A stretch of DNA of 64,000 nucleotides from Channa striata (lineage: Eukaryota; Chordata; Actinopteri; Anabantiformes; Channidae): assembly GCA_033026295.1 (NCBI GenBank), contig CM065184.1, positions 12,527,501 to 12,591,500 of the forward strand, given 5' to 3'. Below are positions 1 through 11,581 of the stretch, one piece after another. The first letter of the stretch is position 1, and every line of letters starts with the position of its first letter. The notes under the pieces were generated by a model. It did not search any database. It saw only the letters and a list, made by a program, of their open reading frames with translations, and was not told the origin of the DNA. A program made the position numbers and the translations under genes.

Positions 1-768
1 AAAATTGCTCAGATATTCATAAATATTTTCTCCCAAATCTTCATGAAGGAGGAACAGTCTCTCCGGCAGCTCCTTTCTTTTGTCGTCTTATTGTACTTAC
101 TGTAAGTCTTTTTGTTATCACTTGATAAATTTGAGGCATGTTTGCTTATCTCATTACTTTTGTTAGAATTCCAATCATCTCTGAAATTAAACGGTGGAAA
201 CAAATGTACGAACCGTTCTCCCTCTGTATATGTAGCACAAGCAGGGAAATAATAAAAAAAAAGAAGATGTAATTGATGTAATTGAACAAAACATGTAACC
301 TGTCTAAATCTGAGCAGAAGATGAGAGAAAATGAAAATTATATTAGTCCATAATGTTCCCTCTGCCCCCTCCCCCTCCCATGTGCTCTTCATCTCTTCTA
401 CAAAGTATTCAAATGCAAGCCCTGCCTTACCTCCCCGTGTCTCTTTTTCTCTAATTATCCATGAGGTCAGTAAGCAAAATGGGGAAGAAGCCAGGAGATC
501 AATACAAATTATCCCTGAGCAAACCAGTGCTGACAGTTTGAATTGCAGCATATGTTTACCCAAAATCAGGCAATTTATCTTAATATCAGGCGAGTAATGC
601 AGCAGGGGTGAGAGGTCACACAATCTCTCCACCTCATAATTACCCGCCTCTAAAACAGGAAAGTGGTATTGATTGGCCGCGAGCCGGGAAGCGGGCGTGA
701 CTGGAACGTGCCAGCGACCCCCCCCCCCATCCAGTCCTATCATACCTCCCCTCTAGTCCCCCCCCCTC

Positions 769-798
769 CACACACACACACACACACACACACACACC
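769..798. repeat. CA-dinucleotide microsatellite
   Basis: An uninterrupted run of about 15 CA units preceded by C-rich tracts, in an ebf3 intron. Confidence 0.95.
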
Positions 799-2630
799 AC
801 CTTTCCCGGTCCCTCCTCCCCTCAGCTAGACTCCCCACCCAGTGCTGAATTTATGGGATGTGTGTGGTGGGTTTCATGTTTCCTTGCAGTGACTGAGAAT
901 GCTTACAGGAGGGTTAAAAATGGGAGGGGGTTAGGCTTGCTTCGTCCACACCTCCTGCTCCCCTGTTTCACCATATTATGTTGGAAGGGCGAGGGGAGGC
1001 TAAACTAAATTTGGCATGCATGGAGTCATGCAAGGGCGTCACAGAGCTCGATTTGCCCGATACATCTTTAGAAGAGAGTAAAGTTTACGACAGAGTGTGA
1101 AGTTGGAACATAATGATGTGTTAAAGATTAAAAAAGAGATTGCGTGAGACTAAAAGGGGGTGAGAGGCTGCTGTCAATGTGTGCGGTGTAAGAAAAAGTA
1201 AGAGGGGTAGTCCCGATGATTCTTGTACAAGCATAGCAGATGAAAGAAAATCTTTGCTTGGAAGAAAAAGTATGCAGAGCAGTGCAATGAATACACACGT
1301 AACACGTTTATTATCCAGATTGAAGATAAGTGCTCAGTATATATCATCAGCAGCTCTTACAGGATTATTGACATTGTCTGTGTCTGTCTGCACCCATGTA
1401 CATGCTATGACTACAAAACTGTCAACTCATCAAGTGACAGCACCGTTTAGCGCTAATGCAAGTCTCCATCAGCTGTCAAAAGCATTTGCATGAAATCAAT
1501 AGCAGATGGCGGTGTGTGTCACCAATTTCATTACGCTGGGGTCGTTACAAAGATCATCTCCATGATAGATGAGATGGCGACATGTCGACATGTGGAGATC
1601 ATGCCTGACGCTTGGACCGCAACTGCGCAGCACTGAGTCACGTTTTCGAGCCTAGACATATGAGTCTAAATAAGATTTTTGTTATTGGACATTTTCCATT
1701 TGCCTCATATGGACAGTATAAGCTGTTAATACTGTATGAAAAGTGCTGGTACAATTGAGTTCTGCTGCAGAATACCCTACCCTCCAAATCACATTCATTA
1801 TAATTCTTAGGTCTGCGTTTACAGTAGGGCATCATTATCATGGGAAAGGCACATCAAACCGAACACCTCACCTAACCTAGGTCCTGTCCTGTACTGTACG
1901 TCTCTCCGGCTGTGTTCCCAGCATGCCTGGCGGGTTGTGTAGTCCCCAGCTGAGGCAGAGGACAGGAGAGCGTGATGTATCACCCTGAGAGAGCCCACTG
2001 ACAGCCTCTGATGATGGATGGCCTGATTATGGAGTGCTTTTTACACATACACAATTTACATCACACTGAGCAGCGGGGTCTGGCAGGGCTGCCGTGCACA
2101 TACACTCTCGCGGCCGGGCACATGCGCTCGCACACTCACACACTTAGGCACGCTCCTGTGTGTACACATGTACGGGATTGCCAGAGTGCATAGATAAGAA
2201 AGGGGGTGGAAATAACAAAAGAAAGGGGGCAAATTCCCCACTACAGCCCTGTCATGTACGATCAATGCGCCAGATCAGTCCTTTATTAAAGGGACGATGG
2301 CGTTCCCCCACATTTCCAAGCAGACCTTTGTCATTTTGGGACGCGTGATGACATGTCAAATCAGATTTCTAGCAGTGCTGTGGTGGCACGGGGTTTATTC
2401 AGGTATGCCTGGCCAATCCGGCTGAATACCACTGTATTTGTGAGCTAGATCCTTGCTATCGATTAGCACCCTGCATTGTCCATGTTTCAACACATAATTG
2501 CTCCATTTGATCACGCTCGAGTTGGCAATTACTGTATTCAGGTTTTGGTCGAAGGGATGCACGTGTTCCATTGTACATGTGCGTGTGAGGACACGGCCAC
2601 CGTAGGTATGCGTGAGTAAGCACAGTACAC

Positions 2631-2651
2631 GCGTGTGTGTGTGTGTGTGTG
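2631..2651. repeat. GT-dinucleotide microsatellite (short)
   Basis: A run of about 10 GT units inside a wider GTG/CAC-rich stretch (2570-2800) that also has a second shorter GT run near 2779-2790. Confidence 0.85.
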
Positions 2652-3054
2652 TTTGCGAGTTTCTGTGAACATGCTCGCATGTATTTACATGAGAGGGAAC
2701 AAAAAAAAGCGAGACACATAAATGTTCATTTTCCTGCCGTGACTCCCCGGCTTGTGCTTCAGTGGCCCTGCCTGTGTGAGTGTGTGTGTGTAGGGGGGTG
2801 TTTGCTTGCTTTCACATTCTCTGGTGTTCAGCAGGTTCAGCGAGCTGTGCGGTGTTAATGCTGAAATTACATGCTGAGTAATGAGTGATGGGCCAAATTA
2901 CAGGCTGAACAATGAATAGAGGCAGGCAGCTCTTATTAGTCTCCATAGAAAGCCATTGATTTATGAAGCGCCTTGCTCGGTGGAGTTACTCTCCTGAAAA
3001 TGATATCTACATTGAGAAGTGATGTTCCCTATTAAGTCGTTCCTTCCCCCTTTA

Positions 3055-3117
3055 CGCCGCTCTCCTCCTTCCCTCCCCTCCTCCCCTCCTTCTCTCCTCT
3101 GCCCTCCCTCCCTCGTC
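3055..3117. repeat. Polypyrimidine (CCT/CTC) low-complexity tract
   Basis: An almost pure C/T stretch on the + strand built from CTCC/CCTT blocks, with no coding signal. Confidence 0.8.
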
Positions 3118-3818
3118 TTGTCCTGCCTATGAGTGTACACATGATTGTTTAGAATCAGGCGGAGCTGTAAGGAAGCCTTCAATTACCCATTAGGACTGTC
3201 AGACATAAAACGCCCTGCTCTCACCAAAGTCTGGGTTATGATTCATTTACTTTGTGCCTCTGATTCATCGCCCAATATGCCTCATGCCCCAGATTACTAT
3301 TTGAGGGGTGGGAGAGATTAATGGCTCCATGGGATGTGCTGCCGTATTTCACAGGCCCAGTGTTGCAGTACAGTTGGTGCATAAGGGTGAAATGACAGCA
3401 ACTTACACTAGATCAATGTGTGGACAGCCTTTCACAGATTATTAAAGCTCTGTTAGATTAAAAGACCCCTGCTATGTAGTTTGCTGTAGTCAATATTCTT
3501 AAGTAGATAAAAAGGGGGAGGGTCCCTCTGAAGGATTCTCAGACTGATGTAGGTCATCACGGCTGTTAATGGAATAACACTTGGTGACACAAGTGTCAGA
3601 GGAACCGGTGTCATTTTCCATCGCTCGCCCTCCAGAGCTGCCAGTGTTTCATAAAACACTGTCTCACCCCCGAGGTTTCTTTGAAATTAGGCATTCTGAA
3701 ATGACTTCTGTACTGTAAACTCCAACAGATTTTTCAATTAGTTTCTTCCTGTCTCTGGCAAAATTAGCACTGAAATGGTTCTAATTTTCAGCCTCTCTCT
3801 CTTTCTTCCTCCTTGCAG

Positions 3819-3907
3819 CCCTGAATGAGCCCACCATTGACTATGGTTTCCAGAGGCTGCAGAAGGTCATCCCCAGACACCCCGGCGATCCTGAGAGGTT
3901 ACCAAAG
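3819..3907 (+). CDS. ebf3: ebf3 exon: helix 1 of the helix-loop-helix
   Basis: The exon starts after the acceptor TCCTCCTTGCAG with two bases (CC) that finish an Ala codon. It then reads LNEPTIDYGFQRLQK, VIPRHPGDPERLPK and ends in phase 0 at the donor AAG|GTCAGT. The length is 89 nt. This is the junction between the IPT/TIG domain and the first HLH helix. It is nearly identical to remembered vertebrate EBF proteins. Confidence 0.96.
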
Positions 3908-6900
3908 GTCAGTCCAGAAACCCGACGGCAGCCTGGCTTTTAACGCCTTACTACTCTGAATGTTAGGAACAAGCAAAACAACATTACGGCGAAGGCAGAG
4001 CACTGTGACCCCCAAACCATAACAGCTTTCTTTCACAAATGTGGCTTACCTACTAACCAGCATGGTAATGGTATTGGTTTTCTGTGTGGAGAGAGGCGTA
4101 AACTCTCTGTGTGGTAAAATAGCTCAATCAGGCGTTTTCCTCTCCAGTAGTCTGTGGAGATGGTAATCTGGTCAGAAACGACGTCTGCACCCTCATTACC
4201 CCACTCATGTTTTCCTTTCATTTTCTGCAGCTTGATTTGGTTTAATCTTTTGTTTACAGAACCCTGTGCCGTAAACCCCCTAGTCTTTCTGCAACTAATA
4301 GACAAAGACCGCTTTGGCTTTCTTATTGTTTTCTTTTGATCCAGAGTGACGGAGTTAAAAGCCACAACAGTTTTAGACACACTATTGTGGCACATTAATA
4401 AGCTGCCATACCCATGAGCTGAGCATGAAAACTAAGGTGCACTTTTCCCCCCCCGTAGAAACTCTTTGATTCTTTTATTCCTCTTGTTCTCTTTGATGCT
4501 CTTTCCATTTCCTATTGATATAATCTCGGTTTTGGCTAATTGCTGCGACGTTCCAGATGTGTCAAGTGTAATAATATGACTGATTAGTACACTCAGAGCC
4601 CCTTGGCATGTAGTAAAGTGGCGGCCACCTCAGAGTTTTAATAATACTCTAAAACCTTTAAAGACCTTATCTATTAAATCCCAGCATGCAACACAGCAAT
4701 ATCATTAACGTCCAACGGACAATTTAATAAAGAACAGACTGTGTGGTAGCTATAGACATTTGACCAAGGCAATGTAGAGAAATGGAACATCACAGCTAGA
4801 CCCTGGTTCACTATATGAAGTGTTTCAATTAGACTCGGTCCCTGTGGAGACAGGAAACAACACCTAGACATGAAATGTTACTCTAATTTCAACTGTAAAC
4901 GCAGCCCAAAAGGTAAAGTACACTTACCTTTAATATCCACATGGCCCTCTCTCTGTCTCCGCGGTCATCACCGGTCAATCTAGCTGCACTGCTTTTATTT
5001 CATAAAGTCCCGGTGTCTTTGTGAAATCCACGTCTTTTGAACAAAGAGAAGAACAATGTTAAACACAGCTTTATTACAGGGGAACCGCACTTCTTTCCTT
5101 GAATACAAAGCATTGCTGGCTGTGATACGGATTTTGACACTGAACCCAAGATTAGTTTCCTGGGTGTGCGTATACTTAATATAGCACGGTCTCCGGGCCT
5201 TTGCATGAAACAATCACAGAGTGAGATGAAACCCTGCACTTCCAATAAACAACATAAATATTTGATTTGCTCTCTAATGGACCCAAATATGGGGTTCAGG
5301 GGGCATGTAAATGATCCCACCAAGTGATTCGTCATTGTTAAGCTTGCCATCTGAGGGTCAGCTCTCGGGGTCAAAAGCACATTCCCAATAAAACAGCCCG
5401 CGGTGGGCTAGGCTGGCTTGTACATTTGGAATGAGAACAGAAACAGCATATAGAGAACAGCCATTACAGGGTGCAGGTGAGGCAGGGAGACTCTATAAAA
5501 AGAAGATAAAGCTGGAGGACGCGCGGTGTGCATTAGCAGAAAGGCAAATCGACACCAAGCCCACTCACCGCCTCTACCCCCTCCCTCCCATGACTTCACC
5601 CTCCAGTTGATAATATTACTGCGCTATTGATTTCCACCAGCCTTCTCCCTGGGACCAGTAAGACACGTGGTAATTGTAAGGAGACAGAAAGCCAATATGG
5701 GAGTGCTCATGGATAGCAAGGGATGCACGCTAATATTGTTGCTACACAGAGAAAAAAGGGGGGAAGCTGCCTCTGATTGAAGTTTACCTCGTAATTCTAA
5801 GACAACATCGCAGATGACAGTCTGACCCTGTGGGAGGAGTGGAGATATAAAAATTCAATGCAAAGTCCAGAGTGAATATGAAAGTAATAAGTGTGAGCAG
5901 TCAAGTGATGAGAAAGGAGATTGGTTTGCGGGCATCGCGTTAAGTGAAGAGAGACTTTGGAATTCACCCTCCTTTTTAAGATCTTGTTATAAAACAATTT
6001 TCTATTCATAATATAAAAAAGACAATTTATAATACCATTTTGTGCCCTCTGGCAGTAATGGACAAATAGACTGGATATCACATTATATCACACTCAATTT
6101 CTCTCTTCTGTAACAAATTAGATTCATTATGAAATTAAAAGTGGAAACTCAATATTGTTTTATTATTAAGCTGATTGCTTTGGATTCTTTTCTTTCCTCC
6201 CAAAATGAGCATAAGCCCATTCTTTTCCAATTCTTTGTGTAATCCACAAGGAGAAAATATTACAAATGTGTTCATGTCAAGCAATTACCCATGTATTTAA
6301 ATGAATCTCTCTTCCTGTGCTCTTTGAAGTACCTTCATCTAATGGCCCTATGCTTCTAAATGCATTCATTACCTCAGGCTAGAGCTAACAGAGTAATTGC
6401 CTTACAGTTTTATAATGGCATTAGCACTCCGAGCTACATAACCTAGGCCCTCTTTTATTAACTGTGATAATATAAATACAACATCCATGTTAATCTAGTG
6501 CTTGAAGAATCACATTTGAGCTGTTTTAGGCCACATCTCCTTATTGTTAGGTATTTTTTATAACACATCATTTGTTATGGCTTCCTCTTTTTTTTTTTTT
6601 TTTTTGCCTCGGCAATAACGTAAAACAGCTTCCAAAGCTTTGGTGATCTGTCATCTGAGCAGCCCCATTTAAACAGTTGTTGAACACGGGACCTTTATGC
6701 AAAGCAAGGCAAACAATAGCAGAAATCTGTCATGCATTTGTCACATAACAACAGAAATCATTTGAGGCCTTTAATTGTTTCAATTTACCATGGTGTGTTC
6801 TGATATGTCTCCATGACAAGAAAGCCAATTACACTTATGCTGGAGTAGTATTGAGATTTACATGGAAATGCCCTCAGAACACTATTCCGTGTTAATCGTA

Positions 6901-9900
6901 TTCACAGCGTGAGCTGATACGCATGAAAGCATCTCGTCAGAAGAAAACAAACTTCTTCCTTGATTGGGTGCAGCACTTCTCATCATCCTCGGATATGACT
7001 AGGTTGCCACTTAAGCATAGCCTTGCGAGTCAGCTTGGTTAGTTAAGACACCACGCGGTAAACGACAGATTAAGGATGAGAGGCAATAACGTTTTCTCTC
7101 CTCCTTTTTCCAAGCTGTCCTTATGTCACTGCTGCAAAGTACCATATGGACAAGGAGGGAGAGGACGTTTTACAGAGAATGAAACATGGCATGTGAATGC
7201 GACAGTCTTAATTGCTTTAATTGTTGTTTAAAATTGAGAGCCATGTAGGAGATCTTGAAATATGATAGAATAGATTATTGGTAATTATTAACTGCAGACA
7301 AAAAGAAAGAAAACCACTTTATCTCACTCAGCAAGAGAGAGAGAAATCTGTTCTGCCTGATGAGAACACATCAAGACAGCTGGTCCTCTCATTTAGTCTA
7401 CCTGCCTCACGACAACCATAATTCTTTATTTGTATGCAAACTAGATGCATGCAACGTTGAGCATACACACCAATTTCAGAGGTAAATGCCCATTCTAAGA
7501 GCCACCCATCCGGTAACTTGGGGTGGATTAAGCGATATGTTTCTATAAGAGAGCATGGCATATGCTGGAAGTGGCTTCTACAGTGATTCATCTTGATAAA
7601 TCAAGGACTGTGGTAGATATGCTCCTCAGGATGAAAGGGCCCATACACACTCTCCGTACACACTACATACACTGCGCCTTGGAAATGCAGGCCAAGTCTT
7701 GGAGGCCGCTGTTTGAAGGCGCGAAGGCTGTGTTTACATTCATTTACGGCAGCTGCCGTCTTAATCCCACACTGCTATTGCCAAGTGATGGAACACTTCA
7801 GACAAATTACCGAGGCCCGCAAAAGAAAACACGGCGAATGTGGGAAGAAAACAAGCGCCATCTGAGATGTTTCTGGTGACAGATTTGCATTGCTTTTAAC
7901 CAGGGTTCTAACAGCACAGTCGACAAATCTCCGCTCTACAGCAGGTGACAACAAGCAGGCATTTTAAAAACACATGCAACAGCCATGTCTGCAACTTGCC
8001 TTTGTCAGATTAAATGCACTCTAAAAGGAGAAGAGGGTTTTCATACAGCATATTGCCTTCTGTATTATGGAAAACAAAGAGAGCAGTCTGGTTGCTTGAG
8101 AGGGATTTGATTTGTAAGTGCTGAATTCAAAGAGCAGATAAAGACACACACGGGCCAAACCCCACCTAGCTGAAAGCCCGAAACAGAGTGGGGGGAACAG
8201 GATCCGAGGCCAACTCATTTTCAGTGTTAAGAGCCAAAGCAACACAGCTAATCCGCATTGTCAAGCGGGGGCAAGCATGCAGACATGGATAAGACCACAT
8301 CCTGAGCATCCGAGTCCCTAAGGCACAAGCACCCAGCTCTTGCTGGATGGGAAGTCATTTGTGAAGTCCTTTGCAACAGCCAGTCAAAGAGGTTAATTGA
8401 AAAATTCCTTAATGTCATTACAACAGAACTAGATTAACCCAGAGCTAATTCACTTTATTGTTCTGAAGAGAGGGGACTCGACGCTGAACTCCAGAGCAAA
8501 CGTGAAGCCCAGAATCAGGGGTGAGGTGTTGTTTTTAAAGGACTATGCCAGTTTAATTAAGATAGGGAACATTATTCACTGCTCTGCATGGTTGGAAGGA
8601 GCAAAGTGGTAGCGCTGTATAAATGCAACACTGGTGCCTCTTAAATCAGGCTGGCTTTTATTTAGGTGGGTGAATATGGAAACATTCATAAAGCTCTGCG
8701 TGACCCTGCTGCGTTGTGTTATTTTTAATATTGTTTTTCAGCGCGCGGACCACTGGGGGCTCTAACATTATCTTTTCGGGTTTTAACGTTTTACGCTTCG
8801 TGTTTTCCTCATCAGGAGGTGTTACTGAAGAGGGCGGCTGATCTCGTCGAAGCCCTGTACGGAATGCCCCACAACAATCAGGTCTGTATTCGCACAGCCG
8901 CCTCCCCTAAATAATAAACAGTTGAAATTGCACTGATAGCACGACCAAAGGGTCTTTTCACCACTATATCTGGAACCACGTAGGCTACATGTGCTGTGAG
9001 TTAACCGTACGGCCGCGAACCGTGCATCAAAGTAAAAGCGCAGCTAAAAAAACAAGCATAAATAACTGAACCTCTGCCTTCTCCTCACTTCTCAGGAGAT
9101 CATTCTGAAGAGGGCAGCTGACATCGCCGAGGCCCTGTACAGCGTTCCCCGCAACCACAACCAGATCCCCTCTCTCGCTAACACGGCCTCCCACGGCATG
9201 ATGGGAGTCAACTCCTTCAGCAGCCAGCTAGCAGTCAATGTGTCTGAGTCACAAGGGAACGACCAAGGTATGTGATTTAGGGTACAGCTCCATAACTCAG
9301 TGGTTCTCAAAAGTGGGGTTCAGGGACCTGCGGGGGTCCTTGAGGGGATTTAAGGGGGTTGGCAGCAAAAGGTAAAATAGCTAAAATTGTGTCTTTTTTC
9401 GCTCATTAAAATGATAAAAATTGATAGAAATTTTGTTTTTGAACCCTGGGTTCACTGTCCCCCTTCTCACCCGCAATACAGGCCGTTAAAGGGTCCAATT
9501 AAGTCTTTCCCTATTAAACTGACATCTGCAGCATGTGCTGATATAAAAATGTTTGATTGCAGCTGTAATTTTCCATTATCATTTGCCGCAATCAGTGAAT
9601 CAATGAGTGCTGTAATTTCCCTGGTAAATACTGTACAGAAGGAAAGAAATGAACAAACTTCCCTCCTCGTCTTCCGCCCATGTTATTCAGTGGGCTACAG
9701 CCGGAACACCAGCAGCGTGTCCCCCCGGGGCTACATCTCCAGCAGCACCCCGCAGCAGTCGAGCTACAACACCGTCAGCAACAGCATGAATGGCTACGGC
9801 AACGCCGGTATGAACCTGGGAGTGCCAAGCTCCCCTGGGTTCCTCAACGGATCCTCTGCCAACTCCCCATATGGAAGTGAGTAGCTTGCCACTATCGCAT

Positions 9901-10530
9901 GCTGTAGTAGCACTAAGCTGCTGCTGATTTAATTCCAGCTCCCACATTCGTTTTCACTTCTATGAATCACTCCTGACAGGGTTATAACATTATTGATGGT
10001 GATAATATATTACTATTCATTCACGGAGGCTTGTTTCATTTTAGTACTTTGGAGAACACACATGTAGCTCCGAAAAGAAGAAATATTCCATTTTATGTGC
10101 ATTTCACTATATGCCACCTCTGTTTGTTCAACCGGACATGATGTTGATGGTAGGGGCCTGTGAGTACCGATCGTGTATCCCCCCTGGCAGAAATACTATC
10201 CCAGCCTTACCTTAACTGCCCTCTCCCTCTCGAGCACTACTCACAGCACGTTCTCGCTCTCACCCTCCCTCCTTCCCTTTCCCTCCCTATCGTCTCTGCA
10301 GTTAAACAAAAGAGCGCCTTCGCCCCTGTGGTCCGACCCCAGGCCTCCCCACCCCCCTCCTGCACCAGCGCCAACGGCAACGGACTGCAAGGTGAGCCCC
10401 CCTCACCCCCTCATCCCTTCCCTACGGACTACTGGTCAGATACCGCTGCTCAGGCCTCTGTCCGGTTTGGTGAGGGATTAATCATTACAAATATATGCAT
10501 TTTGACAGGCCAATTCACACCTTTCAGTTA

Positions 10531-10570
<40 letters not shown>

Positions 10571-11545
10571 GGACTGCAAGCGTCATCTCACGTCTGTGCA
10601 AACATACACGCAAACATACATCCTTGTTGCCCTTTCATACAAATGATCCCCTCTGATGTCGCAGGAAAAGACCTTCCCAGAATTGTTTTAGTAATTATGT
10701 TTATTAGGTTTTGTGCATGTGTCATGACCAACATGATTGCTTTGAAAACAAGCTTAGCCGTAGTGTGTGCCCCAAGATTAATAACATTGGGCTTAATGAA
10801 GTGGGAAATTAAAGTTCATCTTGCTACACGTTCATACTTATTAATACATGTTGTGCAGAAATTAATGAGCAATGCCTTGCCATCATCTGCGCTGGCAAAC
10901 TTAAAAGCATTTCAACCATGACTCTACAAATATACTCAGAGCAATATAATAATATATCATCCCAGCACTTCACTAGTCGCCTAATTGTTAAAACGTGTGA
11001 AAATACTGAATATATAAACTCTCTGGGTGAGGTACAGTTGCTAATGATATCCTAAGCAGATGGTCTTGGTAAAATAACGGAAGCTACCTTTGATCTTGCC
11101 TAATCTCTCTTGGATAATGACGCAGAGGCACGACTTGGGGAATGTAGGACTAATGCGCGGTACAGTGTCGGCGAGTTGAGGATAAAGAGATGAGGGGAGG
11201 AAGGGAAGCGATAGAAAGAATCTGAGGGGAGTCTGGGGAGTGTCTAGTACTGTAGCATTGTGGCATTGTGGGAAGTGACCGTGTTGTTGCTCTGCCGTCA
11301 CCACGGCTAGGTCTCACGGGAGTCTGGGCCACTGTTTGCCATTACCCCAATGCCAGGAGAAATATCACACATAGCAAGACTGGCGTGCTGGGGGCTGAAA
11401 TGTCAGAGCAGGAGGGAGGTTTTCAAACTCTCCCCGTAAAGAGGACGTGCAGCAGCAGGCTGGCGGACACGGCAAATACTCTCAGGCACATACGCAAACA
11501 GGCACATTAAGGCATACATTCATACACTTGTGCACTGTCAGATGG

Positions 11546-11581
<36 letters not shown>

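Larger units (their letters stand above)
1..3818 (+). other. ebf3: ebf3 intron (5' part outside window)
   Basis: This is non-coding sequence upstream of the first visible ebf3 exon, ending in a clear polypyrimidine tract and CAG acceptor. I found no earlier ebf3 exon here, so the preceding exon, which should end the IPT domain and donate the first base of an Ala codon, lies outside. It contains a CA microsatellite (769-798), a CT-rich stretch (3055-3117), a GT run (2631-2651) and a CCCAGCATGC motif (1918-1927). The open frames here look like chance. Confidence 0.8.

Noticed and set aside
10392..10531. Read-through of ebf3 into its last intron as an alternative C-terminus
   Set aside because: The frame is open for 46 codons, but the donor GTGAGC is strong and the next exon gives the conserved MSGLVVPPM ending.
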